DNA of 64,000 nt. Source: Ciona intestinalis. Lineage: Eukaryota > Chordata > Ascidiacea > Phlebobranchia > Cionidae. The translations under genes were made by a program, and so were the position numbers. This document shows, piece by piece, positions 41,357 to 52,805 of this stretch. Numbering within the stretch: the stretch's first letter is position 1; the number at the start of each line of letters is the position of its first letter. A model generated the notes under the pieces. The model was not told where the DNA came from. It made no database searches and saw only the letters and a program-made list of their open reading frames with translations. Location: assembly GCF_000224145.3 (NCBI RefSeq), contig NC_020168.2, positions 3,638,561-3,702,560 on the forward strand, read 5' to 3'.

Positions 41357-42528
41357 ATTTATCAGAAATTCTTACGCAAACTAAACTGTCGACAAACAAA
41401 CACAAATTATTTGGACTTCCTTTGCTATTTACCAGAAAAAAAACAGCGACCTCGGCCCAGTAACGGAAATACGATCACCAAGACAACAACGGTTTCAAGA
41501 GCTCTCGTAATTATGATTCAACACAAGGTCTTGATAACCCGCACCAATTAAGTGATGTCCACGGCTCGCGCGCAGTGATCCTATATGGCAATATATAATG
41601 TTATTTGTGGCGACACAGTTTGCGGTAAAAATTACTTTGCGGCACAATGGGAACTGGCCACTTGAAAAGTCATATTCGAGAGTTGTGTGACGATCGAACG
41701 GTATGTTGCTTTTGTAGCACTCCGCGGGCACTTAATCCGAATTTTAATCGCCATTTATTATTCGAACCGACGTCACGTATTCACACCTACTCATTGAAAA
41801 ACCAACACAAGTGTACCGCAGCTAAAGTTGGCATTTTTGGTACGCTGAGAACATGTACATGTAGAAGTCACTTCATTCCGCAGACTGATATACTGCTTGT
41901 ATTACATAAATTATGAAGTTTAAAAATCACAACTTGGTTGTAACTTTTCAATCCAAACTTTGTTGTGACAACCTACCCACTACAACAAAAAGATTGTGTC
42001 AACAAAACAGTCGTATATATACGCCGAGGCAGGATTTTTTCGCGCTTTTTAATTTGAAAAGTAAACGAGTATTTAGTAATTTTTAACCGCAAACTAAAAC
42101 TTTAAAAGTAATATATTTTATTTTAATCTATAATTTCATTCAAAAGAAGTCGGAACTATACAAAACTTTTTTCTAAACAGTGTCACCAAAAGGCCATCAA
42201 ATTGGTTGTCACGATTAATTTCTGATTAAACACGTTGCAAAGAGTATGTAACTCTGCCTTGGTTTGAAGGTTTGTCAAATAATACTGACCCGCATACTTA
42301 TATGTCTAGTTGTTTACCCGCAAACAATACTCGGTTTGTTTCGTCAAATAATAGGTAACTTATTAACCTGCGGCCGAAGGTCGCTAGTTTTATGGTCATG
42401 TAAACCGCGCTTGCTAGTTTGTGGGCATCTAAACCGCGGCACTGCGCAAGTAGTATCACACATACTTGCAAACAAGTAAAACTAAGTCATTTTATGCAGA
42501 AGGAATCTATACACAGTTAGATACAAAA
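41357..42528. other. Intergenic region between divergent receptor and sulfotransferase cluster
   Basis: No gene was recognised. A frame at 41647-41916 looks open but has no domain or splice context. Near 42370-42440 a short direct repeat occurs (gcgcttgctagtttgtgggc and gaaggtcgctagttttatgg). Confidence 0.5.
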
Positions 42529-44247
42529 ATGAAGGTTATTTGCAGTGGAATGCCCAAAACTGGGACGAAAACAATTTGTACAGCGCTAAGAATTCTCGGA
42601 TTGAATGTTTATGATTTTGAGGAGCAGTTTTGGTACATTGGTGACCGATTGGTCAAGCATTTAGACGGAGGATGGACGGACGATGATATTAGAGAAATGT
42701 ACAACGGGGTTGATGCTGTAACTGACGTACCAGGGTGCACGTTGTGGGAAGAAATTCTCCACGCCTACCCCGATGCTAAGGTATGGTTCTAACACCGTCG
42801 GAGTTTTTCAAAAATGTAAATAGGTACGCAGACATCCCGATTTATGAAAAATCAAATTACTCTGTCAGTCTTCAGTGACACAATATTTCTAAGAGAGGCA
42901 CCAAAACTAACGTCCTAAACGCCAACCTATAGGTGTAACAAAGCGATAGGTTTGATTATGAAGGAAGATGGCTGCGTACCAGTCTGTATTTGAGATATGT
43001 ACCACCGCTGCGCAACACTAGAAAACGCACACTACAAGTTTGTTACTGGGGGCTATATTTGAATAAATGTAATTTCTGTCTTCGCGTGGCGACGCAACGC
43101 CAGCCGAACACAGGTATTTTATCTTATGGTTTCACACACATCTAATCCGCTTACAAGCTACCATGCGTGTAACTTAGCGGGTACTGTAGCTTGAATAATG
43201 CTAATTTAAATTTACATCACATCATGTAGGTTCTTCATATGGAAAGAGCTTCCGATGAAGACTGGGGGAAAAGTTTTCGAAAACAGATTGGTGCCATACG
43301 TGGTAACATGTTGATGAGGTTCCTTGTGACTTTATCACCAACTGGGAGAAAACTTCGTCAATTCTTCAACGCGTGTCGTAAGCTATACTGATGTGTGCTG
43401 TTTGCATGGGCGTATATGTAGAAGTTATATCGTGTTTTAAACAACTAACATGTCTTGTTTAGAGTTGTAAGGATGCGGTTAATTAGTTTTGTAAATATTC
43501 TTTGTTTACCACCAAATCAGACGATAAAAGAGAATGCAAATATTTCCCATTTTATATTTTCCTAGTCCACCCTACTATATATGTCTTTCGTTTTGTTGCA
43601 GTTCGGTGTCAAGCGTCGACCGTTCAGTTTTCCCCATACTTTGAACCTCCGGTTAACGTCCCGTTGGCAAGATTAAGATACCGAGAACACAACGCAAACG
43701 TTCGCAGGGTAACTACGGATGTTTTGACTTTGTTTACGTGAACATCTTGGGCCTTAGTAAACTAATTTTTATCCCAGCAGTTTATTTACCAGTTTGAAAG
43801 AGTAAAAAAAGAAACTTGTTTTATAAAATGTACAGGGAAAAGAGAATAACTTTAATCTATACTTTATAATTTCCCTTTAATCCGCTGTAATAAGCCAATT
43901 TTGCCCTATAATTCCCGTAAGGTCCGATATTGTGTCAAGGGTCTGTCGTATATATAGTATACGTTTTTTTCTTTATTTATTGGAAATTAAAAATGCTTTT
44001 TTTCCAGGCTGTTCCAGAAGATAAAATTCTTTATTTCTCGCATTCTGATGGTTGGGAACCTCTATGTAAATTCCTCGGTGTCCCTGTACCGTCCAAACCT
44101 TACCCCCACCGCAATAAAGGGGGTGAAATAGTAGAAGAAATCGTTTCCGAGTCCTACGTGTTCGTTCAGATTAAAAAAGAAGTTAGAATAGCGCTATCCC
44201 TCCTAGTGTTAGCAATTGCGCTTCTTTCTTATTTCTTTCTCTTCTAA
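42529..44247 (+). CDS. Tail-anchored P-loop sulfotransferase-like protein, copy 1
   Basis: First of five tandem paralogs. Exons 42529-42780, 43230-43377, 43602-43708, 44008-44247 give 248 residues. GMPKTGTKT at residues 7-15 is the 5'-phosphosulfate-binding P-loop of sulfotransferases; HMERASDEDWGKS (87-99) is the matching second motif, with Arg90 and Ser99 spaced like the 3'-phosphate-binding Arg/Ser pair. The family is most like the Sulfotransfer_4 type (assigned by motif from memory). Near the end, PHRNKGGEI precedes a basic stretch (QIKKEVR) and a final hydrophobic segment (IALSLLVLAIALLSYFFLF), so the protein is probably tail-anchored with its active domain in the cytosol. PAPS-dependent sulfation is inferred and the substrate is unknown. 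The start at MKVI was chosen over an in-frame ATG at 42466 because all paralogs start there. Confidence 0.82.
43050..43185 (-). repeat. SINE tail fragment
   Basis: Minus-strand tail words (plus strand gaataaatgtaatttctgtc, cttcgcgtggcgacgcaacg, gcttacaagctaccatg). It lies in intron 1 of copy 1. Confidence 0.5.
43430..43580. mobile_element. MITE, half copy
   Basis: Retains atcgtgttttaaacaactaa, ttctttgtttaccaccaaat and the end ccaccctactatatat; the first end is gone. It lies in intron 2 of copy 1. Confidence 0.6.
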
Positions 44248-44869
44248 TATTTCGTTATTCTGCAAAGTGACATGCATTTCAAGGTGCAAAAATATGTTTC
44301 ATTTTAAAAGTTATACAAATATTTTTATTTTGGCTTAGAGCATGTAGCTAATAAAGCGAAATATGTCCCAAGAAATTTCGTCAATGTACTGTATTTACAC
44401 GTTTTCCATCTTTTCTGCAAAATTTATTCAAACTAAATGAGTGTTTAACACAATGCAATTACTTACACTGTCTCACAATAAATCGTTATCCCACGCATAT
44501 TCAGCTTAAATCCTAAAATAAATGTAACGATTAATCTTTTATTTCGCAAAAGCTGTTTACGGGCACGTGTTTCAGTTTGTTATTTTTTAAATGTTTGTAA
44601 TCAATCATGAATATTAGTGGAGTTATTATTTTCTTTTGTGACTATTTCCGCAACAGTAAGATTCCGACACGTTTTTCAAAGGAGCACGTTTTTTAGCACG
44701 AAGTTAAGTTTTGCTTACAGCAGTACTGTTGTAAAATTTACCACACCGGTTTTAATAGTCGACACATACTGTTGTAAAAATACTCCACACATACTAGCCT
44801 ATACAGCCGTGAATTGTACTCTACCAGTTTAAAAGAGTCCCAGCTGCCAAGCAGACTTCTTGATAAAAT
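44248..44869. other. Intergenic, copy 1 to copy 2
   Basis: About 620 bp with no gene or clear repeat. AT-rich sequence with aataaa words near 44350 and 44517 could serve as polyadenylation signals for copy 1. Confidence 0.45.
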
Positions 44870-46667
44870 ATGAAGATTATTTGTAGTGGAATGTCCAAAA
44901 CGGGGACAAAAACCGTGTGTCAAGCTCTTAGAATCCTCGGGTATGAAGTGTACGACTTCGAAGAGCAGTTCTGGTACCTCGGAGACAGGTTAATCAAGTG
45001 TTTAGATGAGGGTTGGACAGACGATGATCTTCGAGAAATGTTCAAAGACGTCGACGCGTTCACTGATATCCCATCTTGCCTTCTATGGGAAGATATATCA
45101 AGAGTTTTTCCAGACGCGAAGGTAAAATTACCTAAACAGTTGGACAGTATGTCAGCTACAGGTAATGATTATTTAGTATGCAGTTTAAACAGCAACGCTT
45201 TTTAACCGATATATCGTACACGTTTTCATGGTAAGTTCTAACGTCTGTCGTTTTTCTATTAATTCTTTATCTTCGTATTTTAATAACATAGTAGGGCGGC
45301 TGGAGATGAGACACCTTTAGCACACAACCAAATATTCTGACAGTGTTTTAAACAATGAACAATGGTCTATGGGAGTCGTGGTTATGCGGTCTTGTATGGT
45401 ACTTTAAATGTTCTTTGTTTACTACCAAATGAGACGAGTAGAATAAAATTGTGTCTTATTTTCCTCCACCCTACTATATGACCTTTGCTATGTTTTTCGA
45501 AGTGATAAATAAAGTCAATTTAGATCATTCATATGGAACGAAACAACGAAGACGAATGGGCACGTAGCTTTAAAAACCAACTGGAGAAGATTTACTACAA
45601 TCGAATCTTGAGGACACTTCTACTTTTATCGCCTACTGGAACCAAACTGCGTCGTTACTACTCTGCATGCAGTAAGCATATAATATATTGAAAAATTCAC
45701 AACAAAACGACACATTTTCTAGGAACTGTTTTTTAAATTTTTGTTTATGTAATGATTAAAAAAAATAGTTACGAGAATGAATGATCATTAATGAAAAATA
45801 ACATTTATTTATGTCATGACAGACCGAGTTCAAGCATCATGCCAAACGCTAATGCCATGGAAAAACATCCCGATCAACATACCGCTGGCAAGAATGAGAT
45901 ATAGGATGCACAATGTTAACGTTCGGCAGGTAATCACAACTACTGTGACTAATAAAACGAATACTATAGTAGGGTGGGGGAAAATGAGACACTATTTCAC
46001 TCTATTTTCCGTCCCTTTCGGGAGAAAACACAGAAAAACATTTATAAAACCGTATCCTCACGACTCCCATAAATCGTTAATTGTTTAAAACACATTCAGG
46101 ATGTTTAGATATATGAGGTGCTAAAGGTATAAAAAGTCTTTCCCTAGCCTACAATATATGAAATGTAGAGCTTAAAAAACAGCATAATATAGCCACTGCC
46201 ACCTCTTGGAAAACATTTTTGTCAAGGACTTGAGATTCAGGTCAGATCTAGCAGGCAAATAACTGTTGTGTAAACCATTTACCTTTATGTGATGTAATGT
46301 TTCAACAGCTACTACCACGGAAAATACATTACAGTAGCGAACATATTATTACCGTAAACTGTCCTGGCAACAGGCATGTTTACACTCACAATAATGCATG
46401 TTTTACCATTACCAGTCCGCGTCGGTTCCAAAAGACAGGATCCATTTCTTGAAGCATTCAGAGGGCTGGAAACCGCTTTGCGCCTTCTTAGGCGTTTTAG
46501 TGCCCGACACACCTTATCCACACCGAAATAAAGGGGGAGAGATCATACAGCAATTAATGGATCGATCTTACGTTTTTGTTCAAATCAAGAAAGAAGTTAT
46601 ATTCAGTTTGTCGCTGATTGTGGTCGCTTTGGGTTTTCTTGTGTATTTTAGACACTTGCTGTTTTAA
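44870..46667 (+). CDS. Tail-anchored P-loop sulfotransferase-like protein, copy 2
   Basis: Exons 44870-45121, 45524-45671, 45823-45929, 46416-46667 give 252 residues. The P-loop is GMSKTGTKT, with Ser in place of the Pro found in copies 1, 3 and 5. The second motif is HMERNNEDEWARS. Exon 4 is 12 nt longer than in the other copies, placing SASVPKDRIHFLKHSEGW at its start. PHRNKGGEI is kept. The C-terminal anchor is VIFSLSLIVVALGFLVYF followed by RHLLF, so a few polar residues end the span. This is one of the more diverged members, together with copy 1. Confidence 0.82.
45289..45478. mobile_element. MITE copy
   Basis: Ends are tagtagggcggctggagatg and gtcttattttcctccaccct. It lies in intron 1 of copy 2, about 45 bp before the exon 2 acceptor. 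Confidence 0.8.
45965..46158. mobile_element. MITE copy
   Basis: Left end tatagtagggtgggggaaaa is well kept; the right end is worn (gtctttccctagcctacaat). It lies in intron 3 of copy 2. Confidence 0.75.
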
Positions 46668-47407
46668 ATGAACACATATCGGCCTATACCCTATACATAA
46701 ATATACAAATATTACAAAACACATGTACTAGGGTGGGTAAAATGAGACACTTTTTTATTCTAGTTTCTTTTCCAATTTGGTAGTAAACAAATAACATTCC
46801 AAGAATTATAAAACCATATTATCCTCACGACACTAAAACAGCGTTGTAAATTGGTTAAAACAGTTTCATTGGAATATTATGTGCTAAAAGTCTCCAATCT
46901 CCCCCCACCCTACTATATTTCACATTTTTATGATTCTATACGAAGAAGGCAACACATAAACAAATAAACAAGTTAGATTCTTTCATTTATTTATAAAATA
47001 TTAAACACAAGTACTGTAAATGACGAAGAGGTTTGCTTAGTAACCGGTGGTGGGTAAATGGGTTTAAATTCCAAAATAGAACCGGGCAGTAAACTGAATA
47101 CCTTTATACGCTTCAAAGTATTCATACATGAGGTCAAGCAAATAGTTCATTAAAATATAACGATTGCCTAAAACTGCTTGCCACAAGTAGTAAATTTTAC
47201 ACAAAGACATTGGTCATTTTTATGACTGCCGTGCTTTGCGATCTGCAACCGAAGTACAGTAACAGTAATAGTCAGTGTTAATGCCAATTTTTGAACTACT
47301 TTAAACGATATATTGTATATAGTCGTAGGATTTCTAGGTTAAAACAAAATAATACCGATTTTAAAGCACCTACATCGTTCATTGCAGTGGCTGTACAGAG
47401 TAGTAAT
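46668..47407. other. Intergenic, copy 2 to copy 3
   Basis: Holds a MITE at 46727-46918. The remaining ~480 bp shows no gene. Confidence 0.5.
46727..46918. mobile_element. MITE copy
   Basis: Ends are gtactagggtgggtaaaatg and caatctccccccaccctact; the core is diverged (cgacactaaaacagcgttgt). Confidence 0.8.
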
Positions 47408-49099
47408 ATGAAGGTTATTATGACTGGAATGCCGAAGACTGGCACCAAAACCATGTGTTCTGCCTTGCGGATTTTAGGCTACAAAGTCTATGATTACAGA
47501 GAGCAGTTCTGGTATCTTGGTCCAGAGTTTCTAAAAGCGGTAAACGAAGGTTGTACGACCGAAGAAATTCGTGAAATGCTGCAGGACGTCGACGCTGTCA
47601 CTGACATGCCCGCTTGCATTCTGTGGGAAGAAATACTCAGAGCTTTTCCAGGTGCTAAGGTTCGTTTTTTGTTTGGTGCAAAATGAACATTTCTGTTACA
47701 AGTAGGCTAACATTTCTTTGTTTTTAAAATGTTTGCAGCTAATTCACATGGAAAGAGCTACAGAAGATGAATGGGATAAGAGTTGGAAAAAACAGCTAGA
47801 TAAGATTGGATCTCGTATTATAGTCCGCATTTTACTACCTCTAACACCAACGGGGCGTAGACTTGCAACATTTTTTACTGATGCAGGCAAGCACGGGATT
47901 AATTAAACAACATATAACATCAATTTTATTCATCTCTTCGAATACAGTAACGAAAGTGGGAACTGGGAAAGAAGGAAATTAGCAACAAAACGACAGTTGT
48001 TAAAAATATGCTATAGGCCAGTGCTCCTCAACCGGTGTGCACGGTGCACCCTAGGGTGCATCAAAATATGCCAGGGGTGCACCAGTACAAAAGTGTATAC
48101 AAGGGTGCATCACAAACTTCAACAATTTTCAGCAATAATACTCAATTTTGAACATTTTTAACAAATTTAGCCATTTTTCTACAGTTTTTTTATATGAATT
48201 CTATATCTTGCATCACATGGAATTGCGAAACGTCATTAGTTTTACGTTAAAGCAATCAGGGGTGCATGAGTTTGTCGCAACAACTTTAGGGGTTCACCAA
48301 CCCAAAAAAGGTTGAAGAGCACTGCTATAGGCCATAGAAATAAGACTCGTAAAAGTTTCAAAAAATGTGCCTGTTAACGGGTGCTGATTTTGGTGAATTA
48401 ATCGTTTTATATCATTTTCAGTTCGTGCATGTTTTAGTTTACAAACAAGGTTGTTGGATGTACCTCGTCACAACACAACCATCTGCAAGATACGGTACAG
48501 AGAACACAACTCCCACGTAAAAATGGTTTGTTTAATCTCAGTTTCGTTGGATTTAACATGATCTTTGTATTGCACAGACTGATGAAGCCATGTTGGCGAA
48601 ATATATATCCTATAACATTGCTGAACATTCTTGTTTATTCTCCTGTATTTAGTAGTAAGCCATATACAGGATTATATAAACGTATCTTCACGTCTCTAAA
48701 AGGGCGTTTAATTGTTTATTGTTGAAAATACAATTAGGGAATATAGGATAAGATAAGCTAAAAGTGTCCCATTTTATATCTAACAGTACTATATTTCGTA
48801 GCAAATGAACCGATGTTTAGTTTATTATTTAATACAGAAAAATAATTTATACCTTCCAGGCGGCACCAAAAGGTCAAATCATCTACTTCGAACACAGCGA
48901 TGGATGGGAACCTCTTTGTAAATTCCTGGGTGTTTCCGTACCCTCTGTGCCTTACCCTCATAGAAACAAAGGCGGTGAAATTATTGACGAATTCGTTAAA
49001 GAATCGTTCATCTTTAAACAAATCAAGAAAGAATTTAGTTACATCGCTGCTATAGCAGTGGCACTTTTAGCAATTACTTTTTTTTGTGTTTTTATATGA
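47408..49099 (+). CDS. Tail-anchored P-loop sulfotransferase-like protein, copy 3
   Basis: Exons 47408-47659, 47739-47886, 48422-48525, 48860-49099 give 247 residues. P-loop GMPKTGTKT; second motif HMERATEDEWDKS. Exon 2 ends at gatgcag followed by gcaagc, so intron 2 appears to use a GC donor; the fixed 148-nt exon length and phase support this choice. Exon 3 is 3 nt shorter than in the other copies. Residues YDYREQFW replace YDFEEQFW of the sister copies. The anchor is YIAAIAVALLAITFFCVFI. Exons 1 and 4 are almost identical to those of copies 4 and 5. Intron 2 holds a hAT MITE. Confidence 0.82.
48019..48324. mobile_element. hAT-type MITE, 306 bp, with 8-bp target duplication
   Basis: The ends are inverted, CAGTGCTCCTCAACC and GGTTGAAGAGCACTG (two mismatches in 15), a typical hAT end. 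They are flanked by a perfect 8-bp duplication CTATAGGC (48011-48018 and 48325-48332). The inside repeats ggtgca words (agggtgcatcaaaatatgcc, aggggtgcaccagt) and has no transposase. It lies in intron 2 of sulfotransferase-like copy 3 only, so it inserted after the array duplicated. Confidence 0.92.
48640..48795. mobile_element. Degenerate MITE
   Basis: Traces of the family: tatttagtagtaagccatat, aaacgtatcttcacgtctct, and gctaaaagtgtcccatttta. The ends are not clear. Confidence 0.4.
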
Positions 49100-49953
49100 T
49101 ATTGTTGTTTTATTTTTAAAATAGTAGATATTAATTCGTGTATAAATAGTATTTGTTTTAAAAAATGGATATAGCCTACATTTTCACTTCATCTCGTCTA
49201 CTTTTAATTACAGACACTATAATTTTATAGTTTATCATACTTATTGTATATTTAACTTAATTTGCTTCGGTTGGGTAACATTAAACGTGTTTACATTCTC
49301 TTTTCTTGTTGTTTTCGAAAACACGATAAGGAAAAGGAGGTTTTAGGAGCCAACAGTATCCATCTAACCCAACAGTATAATCATTAAACTGTCTTCTTGT
49401 GTTGTTTAATTTAATGTTAGGTATCAGTTAGTTAATTCATAAATACAATTTATAAACCTACTTGGATGCCTGAATGGCGTTATCTAAACCACATGATCCG
49501 AGGCAAACACGTTCTGACACACCGACCTTGACTATTTATTTGTACAACCGCCGGGTTACTGTAATCATAAATTCGCTACGTGTGTTTACTCATGTAGTAA
49601 ACTGCGATTTTATAGGTATAAGTTGCTGTTTTATGCTTTTTGCTTACAAAGAAATTATATATTTTGCTCTAGTCTATCTGTACCGTAATGAAACTTTCGC
49701 ACCAGGCATTTTAGATTCCCTGTTTTTCAAAAATTGTAAATATTTACAAAATCGACGGAGCGTGACAGCGAGGTGCGAGAAAAAGGCAAAATATAAACTT
49801 TATTCTGTTTGTTGTTTAGTGCATGTAGCGAAATTTTGCTGCTGCTTCAATTAAAGCTTGGTAGTTGTAACTTCTGTGTATATCATGGCAGTGTATTAGG
49901 TTTATACAGTAAGTCCCGGTGCATCTGTTGCTAGTTTCATTTTAAAAGCAAGC
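49100..49953. other. Intergenic, copy 3 to copy 4
   Basis: About 850 bp without repeat copies. A frame at 49474-49854 is open but has no domain, and its position matches no exon in the other copies, so it is not called. Confidence 0.5.
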
Positions 49954-51820
49954 ATGAAGGTTATTATGACTGGGATGTCGAAGACCGGGACGAAAACCAT
50001 GTGTTCTGCCTTGCGGATTTTAGGCTACAAAGTCTACGATTTCGAAGAGCAGTTTTGGTATCTCGGTCCAGAGTTCCTAAAAGCGGTAAACGAAGGTTGT
50101 ACGACCGAGGAAATTCGTGAAATGCTGCAAGACGTGGACGCTGTCACTGACATGCCCGCTTGCATTTTGTGGGAAGAAATACTGAGAGCTTTTCCAGATG
50201 CTAAGGTTCGTTTTTTTTATGACTTAAGAAGCTTAAACTTGCATAGTTTAATGATTTAAAAGCTATATTCCTATTTCCTTTACTAATATAAACATTTACT
50301 GACATTTTTATTCAATAAACACATTTTTAGCTGATACACATGGAGAGAAAATCTGAAGACGACTGGGCAAAAAGTTGGAATAAGCAAATTGACGCAATAC
50401 GAAGCAATTTTACAGCACGTTGTATTGTACCACTTACACCAACTGGGCGATACCTTCGTAATTACACCAATGCTCTAGGTCGGTTTATAAAATATGCTTA
50501 AAGCTGTACAGTGCCTTGAGATTGAAGTTTTAGTAATAAACACATGTTTGTCACGCGAGAATCTTATTATCGCCACGTGATAAACGCGTGATCACATTTT
50601 TGCAAAGCAATTTACTTTGAAACGGGTTTTCGGCAGCTTTTATTTTAAAGTATTTGAAATTGTCAAAACACACTATATTTCCTTGTAGAATATTGGTTTA
50701 ACTTTTAGGCTATTTTAACACAAGACGTGTTACAATTTTTGCCGTATATTAGCGTTTCATACTACTCGTACGGCGCTACGGCGTCTTTTTCTACTTTTTT
50801 TGTTTAAATTTCAAGGATATATGTGTTTGCACATGCTACGTTTCAACCCTATTTTAGAAAATTTTAACGTTGTACACAAAACGTGTTACCTATTGAACGA
50901 CTAAAAGCAGTATGTTCTATATAGTTTATTTATGCTTTAGCACCTAATTTTCATATTATACATTTTTAGGACGTGCTGGGTTCAGTTTGCAAACTTTCTA
51001 CCCATGGAAGCAACCAAGTGTAAATCTACCTTTCTGTAAACTGCGATACAGAGAACATAACTCACACGTTAGACTGGTACGTGTTTACACTGTTGGTTGT
51101 TTAATATGCTACACAACTTTTACTGTACCACTGTATTTTCGGCGCCGTGCCATAGTGGTTAGCGCGCCTGCTGCCTGTAACCCAGATGTAATGGGTTTAA
51201 GGCTCGACGCTGCTACCATTGTGGGCGTATGTGTCCTTGGACAAAACACTAAACGGCAATTAACTCAGCGGTCACTAATTGGTTGTTCAAATTATCAGCC
51301 ATACATGAAAAAATCAAAAAAATCCCCCAAAATAATCACCCATAAAGTAACGTACATGTTAACTCGTAAGCTGGCACGAGGTGTTAAACCCGTGTGATAA
51401 CGACTGTCGTTTTCCGGCCATGCGAGGATAAAGAAAGTTACATACAATCATTTTTTTTTAAGTTTAGGTTTAAAAGCCTATAATGTTCCCATTTTTCGCT
51501 AATTTATTCAAGTTGTTGTTTATTTAACTGTACTTGGATACTGTGTACTGTGGTAATTCTACAAGAGTCCTACGTTCCAGGCGGCACCAAAAGGTCAAAT
51601 CATCTACTTCCAGCACAGCGATGGATGGGAACCTCTTTGTAAATTCTTGGGTGTTCCCGTACCCTCTGTACCTTACCCTCATAGAAACAAAGGCGGTGAA
51701 ATTATCGACGAGTTCGTTGAAGAGTCAGAAATGTTCAAACAAATTAAAAAGGAAATTACTTTCCTTGCTACTATAGCATTCCTGCTGATTGGGGTCGGTT
51801 TATATTATTTCTTCCGTTGA
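49954..51820 (+). CDS. Tail-anchored P-loop sulfotransferase-like protein, copy 4
   Basis: Exons 49954-50205, 50331-50478, 50970-51076, 51581-51820 give 248 residues. P-loop GMSKTGTKT (Ser as in copy 2); second motif HMERKSEDDWAKS; exon 3 FSLQTFYPWKQPS and LRYREHNSHVR. Exon 4 starts AAPKGQIIYFQHSDGWEPL and ends in the anchor FLATIAFLLIGVGLYYFF with a final Arg. Exon 1 differs from that of copy 3 at only about 15 of 252 positions by eye, mostly synonymous. Intron 3 holds a full-length SINE. Confidence 0.84.
51140..51450 (+). repeat. tRNA-derived SINE, near full length
   Basis: Starts cggcgccgtgccatagtggt, with box A ggttagcgcgcctgctgcc and box B aaggctcgacgctgc. The tail has gtgataacgactgtcgtttt and aagaaagttacatacaatc. 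It sits in intron 3 of copy 4. Confidence 0.88.
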
Positions 51821-51930
51821 TTTTTTGTCACCGCCTTGTTGTTCTTTGAAAATTATTCATTTTAATTTCAGTTTTCAGCAAATAAATTCATGCTGCGTTT
51901 TCGCTAAAACGTACAGTTTGATTTTGTAAA

Positions 51931-52127
51931 CAGTAGGATGGGAGATGATGGGACACCTTTAGCACATAATATCTAAATATTCTAGTCGTTTTTTAAACAA
52001 TTAACAACGGTCTATGGAAGTCGTGAGGGTACGATTTTATATTTTTTTTAATGTTCTTTGTTTACTACCAAATGGGACGAGAAAATAGAATAAAACGGTG
52101 TCCCGTCCTCTCCCACCCTACTATATA
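51931..52127. mobile_element. MITE copy, first of an adjacent pair
   Basis: Ends are cagtaggatgggagatgatg and gtcccgtcctctcccaccct, with all core words present. Confidence 0.85.
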
Positions 52128-52130
52128 TAA

Positions 52131-52322
52131 TATAGTGGTGTGGGGGAAGATAGGACACCTTTAGCACATAATATCCAAACATTCTGGCCGTGTTTTAAAC
52201 AAATAATAACGGTCTATTAGAGTCGTGGGGGTACGGTTTTATATTTCTTTGAATGTTTTTTGTTTACTACCATGCGGGACGAGGAAATAGTATGAAAAGG
52301 TGTGCCATATCCCCTACTATAT
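52131..52322. mobile_element. MITE copy, second of an adjacent pair
   Basis: Ends are tatagtggtgtgggggaaga and gtgtgccatatcccctacta. It is in the same orientation as its neighbour and only a few bp (tataa) apart, so it probably inserted at the TA of the first copy's end. Confidence 0.85.
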
Positions 52323-52805
52323 GTCATATATATACTTCGACAGCTAAGTTTACAAATGCCTTGTGTAATTCTCATTTATTACACTCAAGTACACACCAAA
52401 CCCACCAAACCATTCTACGTGGTTAAAGCCTAATATATGAGCATTTACTCAATATGAATTTGAACTTCGAACAAGCTGTTAGCAAACATAGCCCTTCAGT
52501 CGCGCAGTGATGCAACTACTGGGTTAACGATTTCTGGAAAAGTTAACTAAACGCATTGAGTTCATGCCAGAAAGTTAGTCAGGTGTGTTTTTATATTGGA
52601 GTTCTGGATCGTAAAAAGTAATAAGTGAATTAAAAAGATAGAAATTATTTTTATACATTTTGCTGCTGGTAATATTTCTATCAGAATTAATTTCTAAATT
52701 ACGACCACGTTGTAACTGCAGTTTGTACTTGTGCAGTATTTACTTAAAGCGAGATTTGTTAAGGCGAGTTACCTGTATTGTTTATTACAGTAAAAAAAAG
52801 GAATT

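Larger units (their letters stand above)
51821..52805. other. Intergenic, copy 4 to copy 5
   Basis: Two MITE copies lie next to each other at 51931-52322. The rest shows nothing recognisable. Confidence 0.55.

Noticed and set aside
41647-41916. 89-codon frame in the divergent intergenic region
   Set aside because: No domain, no splice sites in phase with a neighbour, and no similar segment upstream of the other paralogs.
49474-49854. 126-codon frame between sulfotransferase copies 3 and 4
   Set aside because: No counterpart in other intergenic spaces of the array and no domain; Tyr/Phe/Cys-rich as expected for AT-rich chance frames.
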